Shown piece by piece: positions 46,539 through 55,668 of a DNA stretch of 64,000 nucleotides (the first letter of the stretch is position 1; every line of letters starts with the position of its first letter). The translations under genes were made by a program, and so were the position numbers. A model generated the notes under the pieces. That model saw only the letters and a program-made list of their open reading frames with translations, did no database searches and was not told the origin of the DNA. The stretch lies in contig CANMAI010000015.1 in NCBI GenBank assembly GCA_947495795.1, forward strand, positions 1 to 64,000, in the 5' to 3' direction. The DNA comes from an uncultured Paracoccaceae bacterium (GTDB lineage: Bacteria; Pseudomonadota; Alphaproteobacteria; Rhodobacterales; Rhodobacteraceae).

Positions 46539-47482
46539 GGAACCTGGCGGGCATCCAAAGCCTCACACAGGCTGTTCTGCTCACCGGGCGTCTCGAACCC
46601 AAGCACCCGCAGGCGATAAAACGTGCGCCCATTCGATTGCGCCTGCTGGATATATGTCTCCCGCGTATTCAGCAAATCGCCGTGGTTACGTGTCAGCTTG
46701 ATCCATTCATTGCGCGCATCACGCGTGCTGTCGAATGCGCCGAGCTGAACCGTCCGCGTGCCAACGGGCATTGTCTTCACGGGCACATCCGGAATGGCTG
46801 GAGCGGCGACTGTTGGTAATATCGGCGCCGGATCGGCAACGGGCTCAACCGGCGTCGCATTCACGGCCGCCGCAAGTGCGGCGACTTCCAGATCGGCAGG
46901 GCGCGGCTGGGGGCGCGGCGCAGGCACGTCCGCCTCTCCTGCCACCTCATTCACGGCCTGATTTATCAGGTCCTGAAGGTCGGTTCCCGGATCAACAGGA
47001 AGCTCCACCTCCACATCACCGTCCACCACAAGCGTCTCTGTCTCAACCTCCGGTTCGGCCCGCAACAGATCCGCAGGATCAATTGTCACAATGCTTTCAG
47101 GTGTTTCCGCAGGTGCAGGATCAACAGTCACGGGCCCCGGCCCGTCTTCCTCGCTCAACAAGACCGGCGCTGGCGCAAGCTCTGCCTGCTCAGGCGTACC
47201 AGCCTCATTGCCGGCCAGCACCTCATTAACCTCAAGGCCCTGATTTCCTTCCGTTCGCCCACCGGGATCGCTTGGTGCCACACGCACAGCGCCGCCCATC
47301 GCCTTGATCACCGGCACCTCGCCCGCGTCCCGCGTGCCGAGCCGCACAGCCCAAACGATCAGCAGGACCACAAGCCCGAGGGAGAGCGCCGCTCCACCCC
47401 ATTTTACGATTGTACCAGCCCAATAGGCGGCCCCGCTTGCGGGCCCGTCTTCGGGGGAATCACTATATACCATATCCTGCAT
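46514..47482 (-). CDS. SPOR-domain membrane protein
   Basis: The product has about 322 residues: a short cytosolic N-terminus, one membrane helix (about 25-47), a long Pro/Glu/Asp/Val-rich linker, and a C-terminal SPOR domain (TRTVQLGAFDSTRDARNEWIK to the end) that binds denuded glycan at division sites. It sits between argS and nagZ, a standard Rhodobacterales order. The ATG at 47482 is chosen over the upstream ATG on composition. Confidence 0.9.
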   Translation of the reverse strand: MQDMVYSDSPEDGPASGAAYWAGTIVKWGGAALSLGLVVLLIVWAVRLGTRDAGEVPVIKAMGGAVRVAPSDPGGRTEGNQGLEVNEVLAGNEAGTPEQAELAPAPVLLSEEDGPGPVTVDPAPAETPESIVTIDPADLLRAEPEVETETLVVDGDVEVELPVDPGTDLQDLINQAVNEVAGEADVPAPRPQPRPADLEVAALAAAVNATPVEPVADPAPILPTVAAPAIPDVPVKTMPVGTRTVQLGAFDSTRDARNEWIKLTRNHGDLLNTRETYIQQAQSNGRTFYRLRVLGFETPGEQNSLCEALDARQVPCIAVTVR

Positions 47483-47567
47483 AACCGGCGTGCCTCTGCT
47501 CGAACACACACTATCTTGTGTTTACCTCAGCTCCAACCCCGAAATATTATGCGTAACACTAAAATGG

Positions 47568-49301
47568 TTACATTTCGTTAGCCGGGGTCACGCCCAAGAT
47601 ACCAAGGCCCGCTGCAATCACAAGCTGGACGGCACGTATCAGCGCAAGCCGCGCCTGGCTGAGCGCGGGTGCATCCTCCCGCAGGAACCGCAGATCAGGG
47701 TCCATTTTGCCCTGATGCTGCAGGCTGTGGAACGCACTGGCAAGGTCATAAAGGTAGAAGGCAACCCGGTGCGGCTCATGCGCGCCTGCAGCCGCCTCCA
47801 CCAGTCTGGGCCATTCCGCCAGCTTGCGCAGCAGCGCCTGCTCATCCTCATGTGCCAAAAGTGAGAGATCCGCCTTGGCTAAGGCAGTATCCGAATTCTC
47901 ACCCCCCGCCTTCCGGAAGACGGACGCCACACGCGCATGCGCGTATTGCACATAGAAAACAGGGTTGTCCTTCGATTGCTCAGTCGCTTTGGCAAAATCG
48001 AAATCAAGCGGCGCATCATTCTTCCGCATCAGCATCACGAAACGGGTCACATCCGAGCCCACCTCGTCAATCACGTCGCGCAGCGTCACGAACGTCCCCG
48101 CACGCTTGCTCATCTTGAACGGCTCACCGTTCTTGTAAAGCTTCACAAGCTGCGTCAGCTTGATGTCCAGCGGCACCTGTCCGTCGGACAATGCGGAAAC
48201 GGCAGCCTTCATCCGTTTCACATAGCCGCCGTGATCGGCCCCGAAAACATCGATCAGGGCATCAAATCCCCGCTCCACCTTGTCATAGTGATAGGCGATG
48301 TCCGGCGCAAAATAGGTCCAGCTGCCATCGGATTTCTTCACCGGCCGATCCACGTCGTCGCCATGCGCGGTGCTCTTGAAAAGCGTTTGCTCCCGCGCCT
48401 CCCAATCCTCCGGCAGCTTGCCCTTCGGCGGCTCCAGAGTGCCCTCGTAGATCAGTCCTTTCTCATCAAGCGCCGCAATAGCCGCCTCGATCCGTCCCGT
48501 GCCGTACAGCGACTTCTCGGAGTAGAAGACATCCATCTCCACCCCCAAAGCCTCCAGATCACCCCGGATCAGGCCCATCATCGCCTCGGTCGCAAATTCC
48601 CGGATCTCTGCCAGCCAACCCTGCTCGCCCATCTCGACGAACTGGTCGCCCACCTTTTCCTTCAGCGCCTTGCCCACGGGGATCAGATAATCGCCCGGGT
48701 AGGTGCCATCGGGAAAGGCCACTTCCTGCCCGTGCGCCTCCAGATACCGCAGATAAACGGACCGGGCGAGCACATCCACCTGCGCGCCGCCATCATTGAT
48801 GTAATATTCCCGCGTTACCGCGTGCCCGGCAAAATCCAGAAGGCTCGCCAAGGCATCACCGAACACGGCACCCCGTGTATGGCCCACATGTAAAGGGCCA
48901 GTTGGGTTGGCAGACACGAACTCCACATTCACCTTCGTCCCGCCCCCCATATCGGAGCGGCCAAACCCGGTGCCAGCCGCCAGAACAGCCGGAACCACAT
49001 CTGCCCAAACCGAGGGCTTCAACCGCAGGTTCAGAAAGCCCGGCCCGGCAACCTCCGCAGAGGCAATAGCCTCCGCATCCGCCAGCCGTGTGGCCAGAGC
49101 CTCCGCAATATCGCGCGGCTTCATGCCTGCAGGCTTGGCCAGCACCATCGCCGCATTCGTCGCCATATCTCCATGCGCCGCATCGCGCGGCGGCTCAACC
49201 GTCACATTGTCAAGCGAGAGGCCCCCGGGCAAAGCGCCCTCGGCCATCATCCCTTCCAATGCTGCAACCACAGCCGCCCGGATTTCCGCGAAAACATTCA
49301 T
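47568..49301 (-). CDS. argS: Arginyl-tRNA synthetase
   Basis: The product has 577 residues. The HIGH-class motif reads HVGH at 138-141 in [12 protein letters not shown], and the second motif is [11 protein letters not shown]. The C-terminal DALR anticodon-binding domain ends in [12 protein letters not shown]. It precedes the SPOR-nagZ-scpA-scpB genes on the same strand. ATG with AGAGATA upstream. Confidence 0.97.
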   Translation of the reverse strand: MNVFAEIRAAVVAALEGMMAEGALPGGLSLDNVTVEPPRDAAHGDMATNAAMVLAKPAGMKPRDIAEALATRLADAEAIASAEVAGPGFLNLRLKPSVWADVVPAVLAAGTGFGRSDMGGGTKVNVEFVSANPTGPLHVGHTRGAVFGDALASLLDFAGHAVTREYYINDGGAQVDVLARSVYLRYLEAHGQEVAFPDGTYPGDYLIPVGKALKEKVGDQFVEMGEQGWLAEIREFATEAMMGLIRGDLEALGVEMDVFYSEKSLYGTGRIEAAIAALDEKGLIYEGTLEPPKGKLPEDWEAREQTLFKSTAHGDDVDRPVKKSDGSWTYFAPDIAYHYDKVERGFDALIDVFGADHGGYVKRMKAAVSALSDGQVPLDIKLTQLVKLYKNGEPFKMSKRAGTFVTLRDVIDEVGSDVTRFVMLMRKNDAPLDFDFAKATEQSKDNPVFYVQYAHARVASVFRKAGGENSDTALAKADLSLLAHEDEQALLRKLAEWPRLVEAAAGAHEPHRVAFYLYDLASAFHSLQHQGKMDPDLRFLREDAPALSQARLALIRAVQLVIAAGLGILGVTPANEM

Positions 49302-49389
49302 TATCTCTGCCCTTCAAAGCATCTGGTTGCCGCATAACACAGAGCCAATATGGCTTCCAGCAGCGATCATGCCCTGCTAAGCGGAATGC

Positions 49390-50235
49390 ATGACATCCCG
49401 CCAGTTTGCCTTTGCAGCCGTTGTCCCGGGCCTCCTCGCGCTGGCCCTCGTGCTGTTCCTCCGGGCAGAACTTGCCTATCCGGGCATGAGCTTCATTGGC
49501 CAGATCTCGGCAGGAGGCGTTTTCAGTGTCCTGAATGTCTCCGCGCTGATCGCCCTCAGCCTGGCACTTGCGCTCAGCCTCGCCGGTTCCGCGCGCAGGC
49601 TGGGCGCAAGCACATCCCAAAGCCTGATACTGGCTGGCGTATCGCTTGTCATCTTCCTGAAATCCGCCCTCTCAGGCGGCACCGGGCTCGTCTTTCTTCC
49701 GCTTTGGTATGTCTATGCCCTGCCCGGCCCATCCGGCATCTGGATGCTGGCAAGCGGAGCTGGCCTCGCCTGTTTCTTTGCACACTGCGCCCGAAAACTG
49801 CCCGAATCCCGGCTCTTTGCTCTGGCAGGTGCTGCGTCTATGCTCGTCAGCCTCAGGCTGTCCTTCAGACTGCTCCGGGAGCCAGATCTCTATCTCGCGG
49901 GCACCTACTACGAACTCGCTCCCCTCGTCGCCGCCTGTGCCATCGCCCTCCCCTGCCTCTGGGCTATCGCCTCAGATGCGAAGCTCCCAGTCTGGGCAAA
50001 CATAAGCTTCCCGTTCATGTTTCTTGGTCTGGGCAGCACAAATGCTGCAATCTACGCCTCAGTCGGCCAGATGGGCATCCCAAGAGATTACTTTGACTAT
50101 CCAGAGGTTTTCGCAGGCCACCAATTTGCCGCGAGTGTCAGCAGCGCCACACTCGGCGCCCTCAGCCTCGCACTCATCCTGCTCTGCGTCCTCAATCCCC
50201 CAACGCCCGCAGATACTTCTGAAGTATTTACCTAG
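49390..50235 (+). CDS. Oxidase-subunit-I-like membrane protein without haem ligands
   Basis: The product has 281 residues with seven or eight membrane helices. Residues about 205-270 (FPFMFLGLGSTNAAIYASVG, then MGIPRDYFDYPEVFAGHQF and a final helix) align by eye with the helix XI-XII region of haem-copper oxidase subunit I, whose hallmark is GMPRR-x-x-DYPDAF. The usual copper and haem histidines are not visible: only two His remain, in FFAHCAR and FAGHQF. It looks like a shortened relic that has lost catalysis but kept a fold. No other oxidase gene is near. Confidence 0.6.
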   Translation: MTSRQFAFAAVVPGLLALALVLFLRAELAYPGMSFIGQISAGGVFSVLNVSALIALSLALALSLAGSARRLGASTSQSLILAGVSLVIFLKSALSGGTGLVFLPLWYVYALPGPSGIWMLASGAGLACFFAHCARKLPESRLFALAGAASMLVSLRLSFRLLREPDLYLAGTYYELAPLVAACAIALPCLWAIASDAKLPVWANISFPFMFLGLGSTNAAIYASVGQMGIPRDYFDYPEVFAGHQFAASVSSATLGALSLALILLCVLNPPTPADTSEVFT

Positions 50236-50263
50236 GCGGCGTCCTCATTCTCTGAAATGCCCT

Positions 50264-51424
50264 TCAAGGGCTGACAGAAGCACGCCCCTCTGCCACCAAC
50301 CGCCCGTGCAAATCAATTGCAAACCGGTCCGTCATCCCCGCCACATAATCCGCCACCATACGCGCGCGGGCCACCGGTGCACATGCATCTGCTGCCGCAT
50401 GCCAATCCTCTGGCATCAGGCTCACATCCTCCATAAAGGCCGCAAAGAGATCCCGCACGATCCTGTCCGATGTCTCCCGCATCTTCGCCACCTCCGCATG
50501 CCGATACATCCGCGCAAACAGAAAGGCCCGGATCTCCTGCAAATCGCCAAACATCGCATCGGAAAACCGGATAACCGGTCGCCCGAGATGCCGAATATCG
50601 GCCACGCTTGCGGCCTCAGCACCCTGCAGCAACTCCCGGCTCGTCTCCAGCACATCCTCCACCATGGCCCCGAACACCCGCCGCAGCCCTTCATACCGGC
50701 GCTTGCGTGGCGCAAGACCGGCGTAATCCGCGTCCACGGAGACAAAGGCTCGCCCGATCACGGGAAGCTCCCCAATTTCCTCAACAGTAAAGAAACCGGC
50801 CCGCAACCCGTCATCCAAATCGTGATTGTTATAGGCGATATCATCGGCCAGCGCCGCCACCTGCGCCTCCGCACTGGCATGCGTGTGAAGTTCCAGATCG
50901 TGCCGGGCATTGTACTCCGCCAGGGCAAATGGAAGATCCCCCACAACCGGGCCATTGTGCTTCGCGATTCCCTCAAGGCTTTCCCAGGTCAGGTTCAACC
51001 CCTCGAAATCCGCGTAATGCGTCTCCAGCGACGTGACGATCTTCAACGCCTGTGCATTGTGATCAAATCCACCATAAGGTGCCATCACATCAGCCAGCGC
51101 ATCCTCACCCGTATGCCCGAATGGCGTATGGCCAAGATCATGTGCCAAAGCCACCGCCTCTGTAAGTTCTTCATCCAACCCTAGCGCCTTGGCCAAAGTC
51201 CGCGCGACTTGCGCTACTTCGATCGAATGCGTCAGCCGGGTGCGGTAGTAATCACCCTCATGCTCCACAAAAACCTGCGTCTTGTGCTTTAGCCGTCGAA
51301 AGGCGCTGGAATGGATGATCCTGTCCCGGTCTCGCTGAAAGGGTGAGCGGTGGCGCGATGGCGGCTCGGCCACCAGCCGCCCCCGGCTTTCTTCAGGCTT
51401 GGTTGCATATGGCGCTAAAGGCAT
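50264..51424 (-). CDS. dgt: Deoxyguanosinetriphosphate triphosphohydrolase-like HD protein
   Basis: The product has 386 residues, the Dgt1-like length. It hydrolyses dNTPs to deoxynucleoside and tripolyphosphate. The HD metal site is TRLTHSIEVAQVAR and AHDLGHTPFGHTGEDAL, with FRRLKHKTQVF upstream. GGAGG lies directly before the ATG at 51424. It is divergent from erpA across about 85 bases. Confidence 0.94.
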   Translation of the reverse strand: MPLAPYATKPEESRGRLVAEPPSRHRSPFQRDRDRIIHSSAFRRLKHKTQVFVEHEGDYYRTRLTHSIEVAQVARTLAKALGLDEELTEAVALAHDLGHTPFGHTGEDALADVMAPYGGFDHNAQALKIVTSLETHYADFEGLNLTWESLEGIAKHNGPVVGDLPFALAEYNARHDLELHTHASAEAQVAALADDIAYNNHDLDDGLRAGFFTVEEIGELPVIGRAFVSVDADYAGLAPRKRRYEGLRRVFGAMVEDVLETSRELLQGAEAASVADIRHLGRPVIRFSDAMFGDLQEIRAFLFARMYRHAEVAKMRETSDRIVRDLFAAFMEDVSLMPEDWHAAADACAPVARARMVADYVAGMTDRFAIDLHGRLVAEGRASVSP

Positions 51425-51509
51425 GGCACCTCCGGTCTTGTTGGCGAGAGGCTCACGCCTTACATTGGCTTTATAGCAGCCCCTGAGAACCACGAAAGGC
51501 GAACAAAAG

Positions 51510-51845
51510 ATGGACCTGACAGTTCCGCCCCGCGTCACCAGCCGCGCCTTCGCCCAACTCAAAGCCATTGCCGAGAGCACCGGAGAGACGAAATACCTGC
51601 GCGTGGCGGTTGAGGGTGGTGGCTGCTCCGGTTTTCAATACGAGATCAAGCTTGAGGAAAACGCCGAGGAGGACGACCTTATCCTCGAGGGCGAAGGCCA
51701 GCGCGTTCTGATTGATCCGATCTCACTCCCTTTCCTGACAAATGCAGAGATCGATTACACGCAAGAACTCATCGGTGCCCGCTTTATCATCAACAACCCG
51801 AACGCCACCTCAAGCTGTGGTTGTGGCACCTCCTTTTCGATCTGA
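51510..51845 (+). CDS. erpA: Iron-sulfur cluster insertion protein, A-type
   Basis: The product has 111 residues, an A-type carrier that hands Fe-S clusters to apo-proteins. The three ligand cysteines are Cys39 (GGGCSGFQY) and the C-terminal SSCGCGTSF pair. The long acidic loop after residue 50 is typical of the ErpA group. It is divergent from dgt. In relatives I know, xthA follows closely, but here about 1.9 kb of patchy sequence intervenes. Confidence 0.93.
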   Translation: MDLTVPPRVTSRAFAQLKAIAESTGETKYLRVAVEGGGCSGFQYEIKLEENAEEDDLILEGEGQRVLIDPISLPFLTNAEIDYTQELIGARFIINNPNATSSCGCGTSFSI

Positions 51846-51850
51846 AATCG

Positions 51851-52255
51851 ATGAACGTCTCAATCTGGAGTTGGGGGATCACTGACGATCTCGATACACT
51901 CTTTTCGCGCTTTGTCGCCGCTTCGGAAGGCGATTTCGAGGCCGTAGTCCAATCCGCCATCGAGCCCGCCCCTCCGGCGAATGAACCCGATCTTCAGGAG
52001 ATTATCGGCCGATACGAGGTAATGATCAAAAGTGCAAAGATGCCCGCGACGCCAAAAGCGGATCTCCTGCAGGGTTGCGCAACGTCCTGATCGGGACCAG
52101 AGAGGATCTGGCACGGTTTCGTCTGGGTCTGGCCAACGCCAAAGGCCGTCTTCTTTCTGGCGGACGCACAGGAAGACAAGGAACTCCCACAGCATCTGAG
52201 CTTCGGTCGGGCTCAACCGGATGCATTTGCGCCCGTGCGCGCAGCAATGCGATAA
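51851..52255 (+). pseudogene. Hypothetical protein gene interrupted by an in-frame TGA
   Basis: Reading from ATG at 51851 gives 79 residues (NVSIWSWGITDDLDTLF and on) and then TGA at 52088-52090. The same frame continues open for another 54 codons (SGPERIWHGFVWVWPTPKAV and so on) to TAA at 52253-52255, with high-GC third positions and a balanced, tryptophan-rich composition. It is most simply a 134-codon gene with a nonsense change, though recoding or sequencing error cannot be excluded. It starts five bases after erpA. No family is recognised. Confidence 0.45.
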
Positions 52256-52311
52256 GCCAGTTCTCAAGGATCCCGGCGGCAACCGGGCTTGCCAGCATCT
52301 AAGCAACCATA

Positions 52312-52673
52312 TCAGTCTTCTAAGGAACAAGCGTACCAACAGAGAGGACCGGCAGTACCCTCCAAGATTTCGTCAAGCGCCGCTCCAGTCTCATCCGGAA
52401 CGTACCAGACAAGCTCTTCAACCTCGAATGTAGAGCCAGGTACATTCATCGGCAGTGGAGGAAGAGGCAGCACATTTTCTCCCTCTTGGCCAAAGCGAAT
52501 TAGCGCGGCTGGCCGACAAGAGCCCGCAAGGACATCTTCTTCACCACTTTTCAATGAGTGCTGTTATTCGATGTTGGCACGATTAATCAGGTCAAGGGCG
52601 CCCGCTTTCCGCAGTAGACATGGTTGTTGTACACAGCAACTTCATTAACAAACCCAGCTTCCACCACATGCAT
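52312..52673 (-). pseudogene. Decayed hypothetical gene
   Basis: The minus strand reads MHVVEAGFVNEVAVYNNHVY from ATG 52673, which has GGAGG upstream, and stops at 52587. A one-base shift gives GALDLINRANIE, then TAA at 52564. After that stop the same frame runs 80 codons to 52312 (GQEGENVLPLPPLPM, FEVEELVWYVPDE). The pieces look like one gene broken by a frameshift and a stop. The family is unknown, and alternatively two short peptides are encoded. Confidence 0.35.
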
Positions 52674-52760
52674 CGTGCCTCCGATGAAGATGGGTACGAT
52701 CAGGCTGTCAAACAATTTGCGCGCTTTTAAGATGCAGACACACCGCAAGAAGCAGGAACG

Positions 52761-53657
52761 TCAGCCCGTCCGCTGTACAGATGCTATATTGCGGGCCGTC
52801 GCGACACCAAGGCTCGACATCTCATGAGCGATCTGTGCCAGCCGCGCCTCCGAAAGATGCTGCGGGAAGGCCGCCGCATCGAGGGCTTCATATCCCAGCC
52901 GCCCCGCGAGATCCCAATCCACCAAGGCGTTGATGCCCGCCACCAGAGGTTGCGTCAGATCCTGTTTCCAGGCCTCTTTCGCATAATACTTTGCCAAGGT
53001 GTCGAGATTTGCATCGCCGGGCTTTGTATTCTCTTCCAGATCCGCAAGCCCCTCACAGCAAGTATCCATGTCAGACAGTACCTGTTCAAGCACGGCCCGG
53101 CGATCTTGCACAAAAGTTTCGAATGCTATGAATTCACAAGGCAAATCCTCATCCAACGCCGCCACCCGATACCGCTCCGCTGCCGCCAGCTTCAAGGTCC
53201 AGAGTTGCATTGGCGAGGCCAGCACGGCCCCCACGCCCTCCCTCCGCTCCGTCATCCAGGGCCGGTGCAAAAAAGCGTCCAGTGAGTTCGCAGGCGGGCC
53301 TTTAAGATGATAAGGCCGTCGTGCAAACGAGAGAAACCACGAATAGGGATTACGGTGCATGCAAATCGTGCGCACACCCGCCGCCGCCATTTCCGGCGTA
53401 AGCACAGGTGCTGCGTGCTTCCACGGATCCTTGGCACTTTCCCTGGCCGCGGCCTCATCACGCAGAGCATGCAGATAAAGCCGCCGCCAGCTGCCCCGCA
53501 TCTCCGCCAGAATGGCGGCTTCCACCTGTCCATTTATCAAAGGGCTCACCCGTTGCCCGACACGTCGCTGCACATGCGGCATCCGCGCGAGCATAAGGCT
53601 CACCGCGCGCGTACCGGTATTGCGCTCTCCGAACACTTTGATGATCACATCGCTCAT
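52761..53657 (-). CDS. Sulfotransferase-like protein
   Basis: The product has 298 residues. The N-terminal FGERNTGTRAVS (residues 9-20) is a 5'-phosphosulfate-type P-loop, and ICMHRNPYSWFLSFARRPYH resembles the 3'-phosphate loop of PAPS sulfotransferases. The acceptor is unknown; bacterial homologues sulfate lipids or exopolysaccharides. It lies alone in the patch between erpA and xthA and may have been acquired with it. Confidence 0.65.
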   Translation of the reverse strand: MSDVIIKVFGERNTGTRAVSLMLARMPHVQRRVGQRVSPLINGQVEAAILAEMRGSWRRLYLHALRDEAAARESAKDPWKHAAPVLTPEMAAAGVRTICMHRNPYSWFLSFARRPYHLKGPPANSLDAFLHRPWMTERREGVGAVLASPMQLWTLKLAAAERYRVAALDEDLPCEFIAFETFVQDRRAVLEQVLSDMDTCCEGLADLEENTKPGDANLDTLAKYYAKEAWKQDLTQPLVAGINALVDWDLAGRLGYEALDAAAFPQHLSEARLAQIAHEMSSLGVATARNIASVQRTG

Positions 53658-53679
53658 ACCGTACCGTCGCCAATCGCGA

Positions 53680-53694
53680 TTAACATTGGCTTAA
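53680..53694. promoter_or_regulatory. CtrA-type site TTAA-N7-TTAA between the sulfotransferase gene and xthA
   Basis: TTAACATTGGCTTAA is an exact full CtrA consensus in the 78-base gap between divergent genes, 42 bases before xthA and 23 before the sulfotransferase start. Either could be the target. Confidence 0.45.
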
Positions 53695-53735
53695 GCGTGC
53701 CCCGATGATAGCACCGCTCAAAGCGGGAGGGCTCC

Positions 53736-54515
53736 ATGAAAATAGCAACATTCAACATCAACGGTATCAAGGCCCGCCTGCCCGCTCTCCTCACGTGGCT
53801 CGAGGAGGCGAAACCCGATGTCGCCCTCCTTCAAGAGATCAAATCCGTTGACGAGGCCTTCCCGCGCGAACAGATCGAAGATCTCGGCTACACGGTGGAA
53901 ACGCACGGCCAGAAGGGCTTCAATGGCGTTGCCATCCTCTCTCGTCTACCGCTTGAAGATATCACCCGCGGCCTGCCCGGCGACGAGACGGACGAGCAGG
54001 CCCGCTGGATCGAGGCGACCGTTATGGGCGATCAGGCCGTGCGGGTTTGCGGCCTCTACCTTCCCAACGGAAATCCGGTGCCCGGGCCAAAGTTCGATTA
54101 CAAGCTCAGCTGGATGAATCGCCTGAAAAAACGCGCGCAAGATCTTCTAAAATCGGAAGAAATCGCACTTATGGCAGGGGACTACAATATCATCCCGCAA
54201 GCAGAGGATTGCGCCAACCCAAAGGCATGGGAGGGCGACGCGCTCTACCGCCCGGAAAGCCACGCGGCCTACCGGGAGATCCTCAATCTCGGCTTCACAG
54301 ATGCACTTCGCGCCACAACCTCCGCGCCGGAAACCTACACCTTCTGGGATTATCAGGCGGGCGCGTGGGAAAAGAACAACGGCATCCGCATCGATCATCA
54401 CCTCCTCACTCCGCAGGCCGCCGACAGGCTGATGGACTGTGGCATCGACAGTGAAATCCGGGGCCGCGAAAAACCTTCGGATCACGTGCCCGTTTGGATC
54501 GAGCTCGACGCCTGA
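53736..54515 (+). CDS. xthA: Exodeoxyribonuclease III
   Basis: The product has 259 residues, an AP endonuclease/3'-phosphodiesterase of base-excision repair. The EEP-fold sites are visible: ATFNINGIKARLP, LLQEIKS with the metal Glu, LYLPNGNP, MAGDYNIIP and SDHVPVWIEL. It is full length. The start has GGGAGG upstream. Confidence 0.96.
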   Translation: MKIATFNINGIKARLPALLTWLEEAKPDVALLQEIKSVDEAFPREQIEDLGYTVETHGQKGFNGVAILSRLPLEDITRGLPGDETDEQARWIEATVMGDQAVRVCGLYLPNGNPVPGPKFDYKLSWMNRLKKRAQDLLKSEEIALMAGDYNIIPQAEDCANPKAWEGDALYRPESHAAYREILNLGFTDALRATTSAPETYTFWDYQAGAWEKNNGIRIDHHLLTPQAADRLMDCGIDSEIRGREKPSDHVPVWIELDA

Positions 54516-54519
54516 AGCC

Positions 54520-54822
54520 CTACTCCACCCGTTTAAGCCACGTCCGATCTTCACGCAGCAAAAACCGCTCTTCCTGCGCAAACGTGTAGTTCTCCCTGCC
54601 CAGCGGATCATCCGCCAAGCGCCCACGATACGCCTCGTAGTCAGCAAGGCTCGCCACGTTGTAAATCCCGTAGGCCAAGGTGCTGGAGCCCTCATGAGGT
54701 GCGAAATACCCGATCAGATCTGCCCCGCAGCGCGGTATGGCTGTGTTCCAGTTTCGGGCATAAGCCTCAAACTCAGCGCGCTTCGTTGGATCGATATGGT
54801 AGCGGATGATGCATGTCAGCAT
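54520..54822 (-). CDS. NIPSNAP-family small protein
   Basis: The product has 100 residues of a ferredoxin-like NIPSNAP domain (YHIDPTKRAEFEAYARNW, GADLIGYFAPHEG, YGIYNVASLADYEAYR). Function is unknown; such proteins often appear as small dimeric beta-barrels. It converges with xthA and is divergent from an ArsR regulator, across about 85 bases, which may control it. Confidence 0.85.
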   Translation of the reverse strand: MLTCIIRYHIDPTKRAEFEAYARNWNTAIPRCGADLIGYFAPHEGSSTLAYGIYNVASLADYEAYRGRLADDPLGRENYTFAQEERFLLREDRTWLKRVE

Positions 54823-54907
54823 GGTCAAATCTCCTCTTTGCCATTGCCTTCTAGCGCATTGAAATCAACCCATGCTTTGGCTACGGTCAAACTATGGAAA
54901 CAGGATC

Positions 54908-55588
54908 ATGAAAGACGGCCCCGATATAGCCCGCATCGCCGCCCTCATCGGCGACCCTGCTCGCGCCAACATGCTCACGGCTTTAATGAGCGGCAAGGCC
55001 CTCACAGCAACCGAGCTTGCGGCCGAGGCGGGCATCACACCGGCCACGGCCAGCACCCATCTTGCAAAACTTCAGGCAGGCGGCCTCATCGCCAGCCGAA
55101 AACAGGGCCGCCACAAGTACCTTACACTGGCCAACGATGCTGTCGGACACACGCTGGAAACACTGATGGGCCTCGCCGCTGCCTCTGGCCATTTGCGCAC
55201 CCGCACCGGCCCCAAAGACCCGGCACTCCGCAAGGCCCGTGTCTGCTACAACCACCTTGCGGGTTCGCTGGGGATCCGGCTGTACGATAGTCTTCGCGCG
55301 CAAGGGCATCTCGCGGGTGAGGAGGATATCCGCCTTACGGAAAGCGGCCAATCAGCCGCTGAAACCTTTGGGATTAACGTTGATACACTCGCCAAATCCC
55401 GCGCACCCCTCTGCCGCAGTTGCCTCGATTGGAGCGCGCGGCGCGCCCATCTCGCGGGTAGCCTTGGCCGCGCCTATCTCTCGAGGATCGAAACACTCGG
55501 CTGGGCAAACCGCGTAAAGGGCAGCCGGATCATCGCCTTTTCGCCAAGAGGCGAAGCAGCCTTTTTCGCGGCATTTCCCCTGAACTGA
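54908..55588 (+). CDS. ArsR-family winged-helix regulator
   Basis: The product has 226 residues. Residues 6-80 are the winged helix-turn-helix (DPARANMLTALMSGKALTATELAAEAGI, TASTHLAKLQAGGLI). The C-terminal 140 residues form an extra domain with cysteines (Cys in RARVCYN and CRSCLDW) that may sense a ligand or metal. The start at 54908 has AGGA just upstream. Being divergent from the NIPSNAP gene, it likely controls that promoter. Confidence 0.88.
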   Translation: MKDGPDIARIAALIGDPARANMLTALMSGKALTATELAAEAGITPATASTHLAKLQAGGLIASRKQGRHKYLTLANDAVGHTLETLMGLAAASGHLRTRTGPKDPALRKARVCYNHLAGSLGIRLYDSLRAQGHLAGEEDIRLTESGQSAAETFGINVDTLAKSRAPLCRSCLDWSARRAHLAGSLGRAYLSRIETLGWANRVKGSRIIAFSPRGEAAFFAAFPLN

Positions 55589-55668
55589 AGCATCCCTGGG
55601 TCAATCCGAAGCACATCTCCAAACTTTCGGGAGAAGTCACAAAATGCTGCGGACACAACGCAAACGCT

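Noticed and set aside
51860-52339. A 159-residue minus-strand frame opposite the gene after erpA.
   Set aside because: It begins at TTG, has poor composition and is explained as antisense of the plus-strand frame at 51851-52255.
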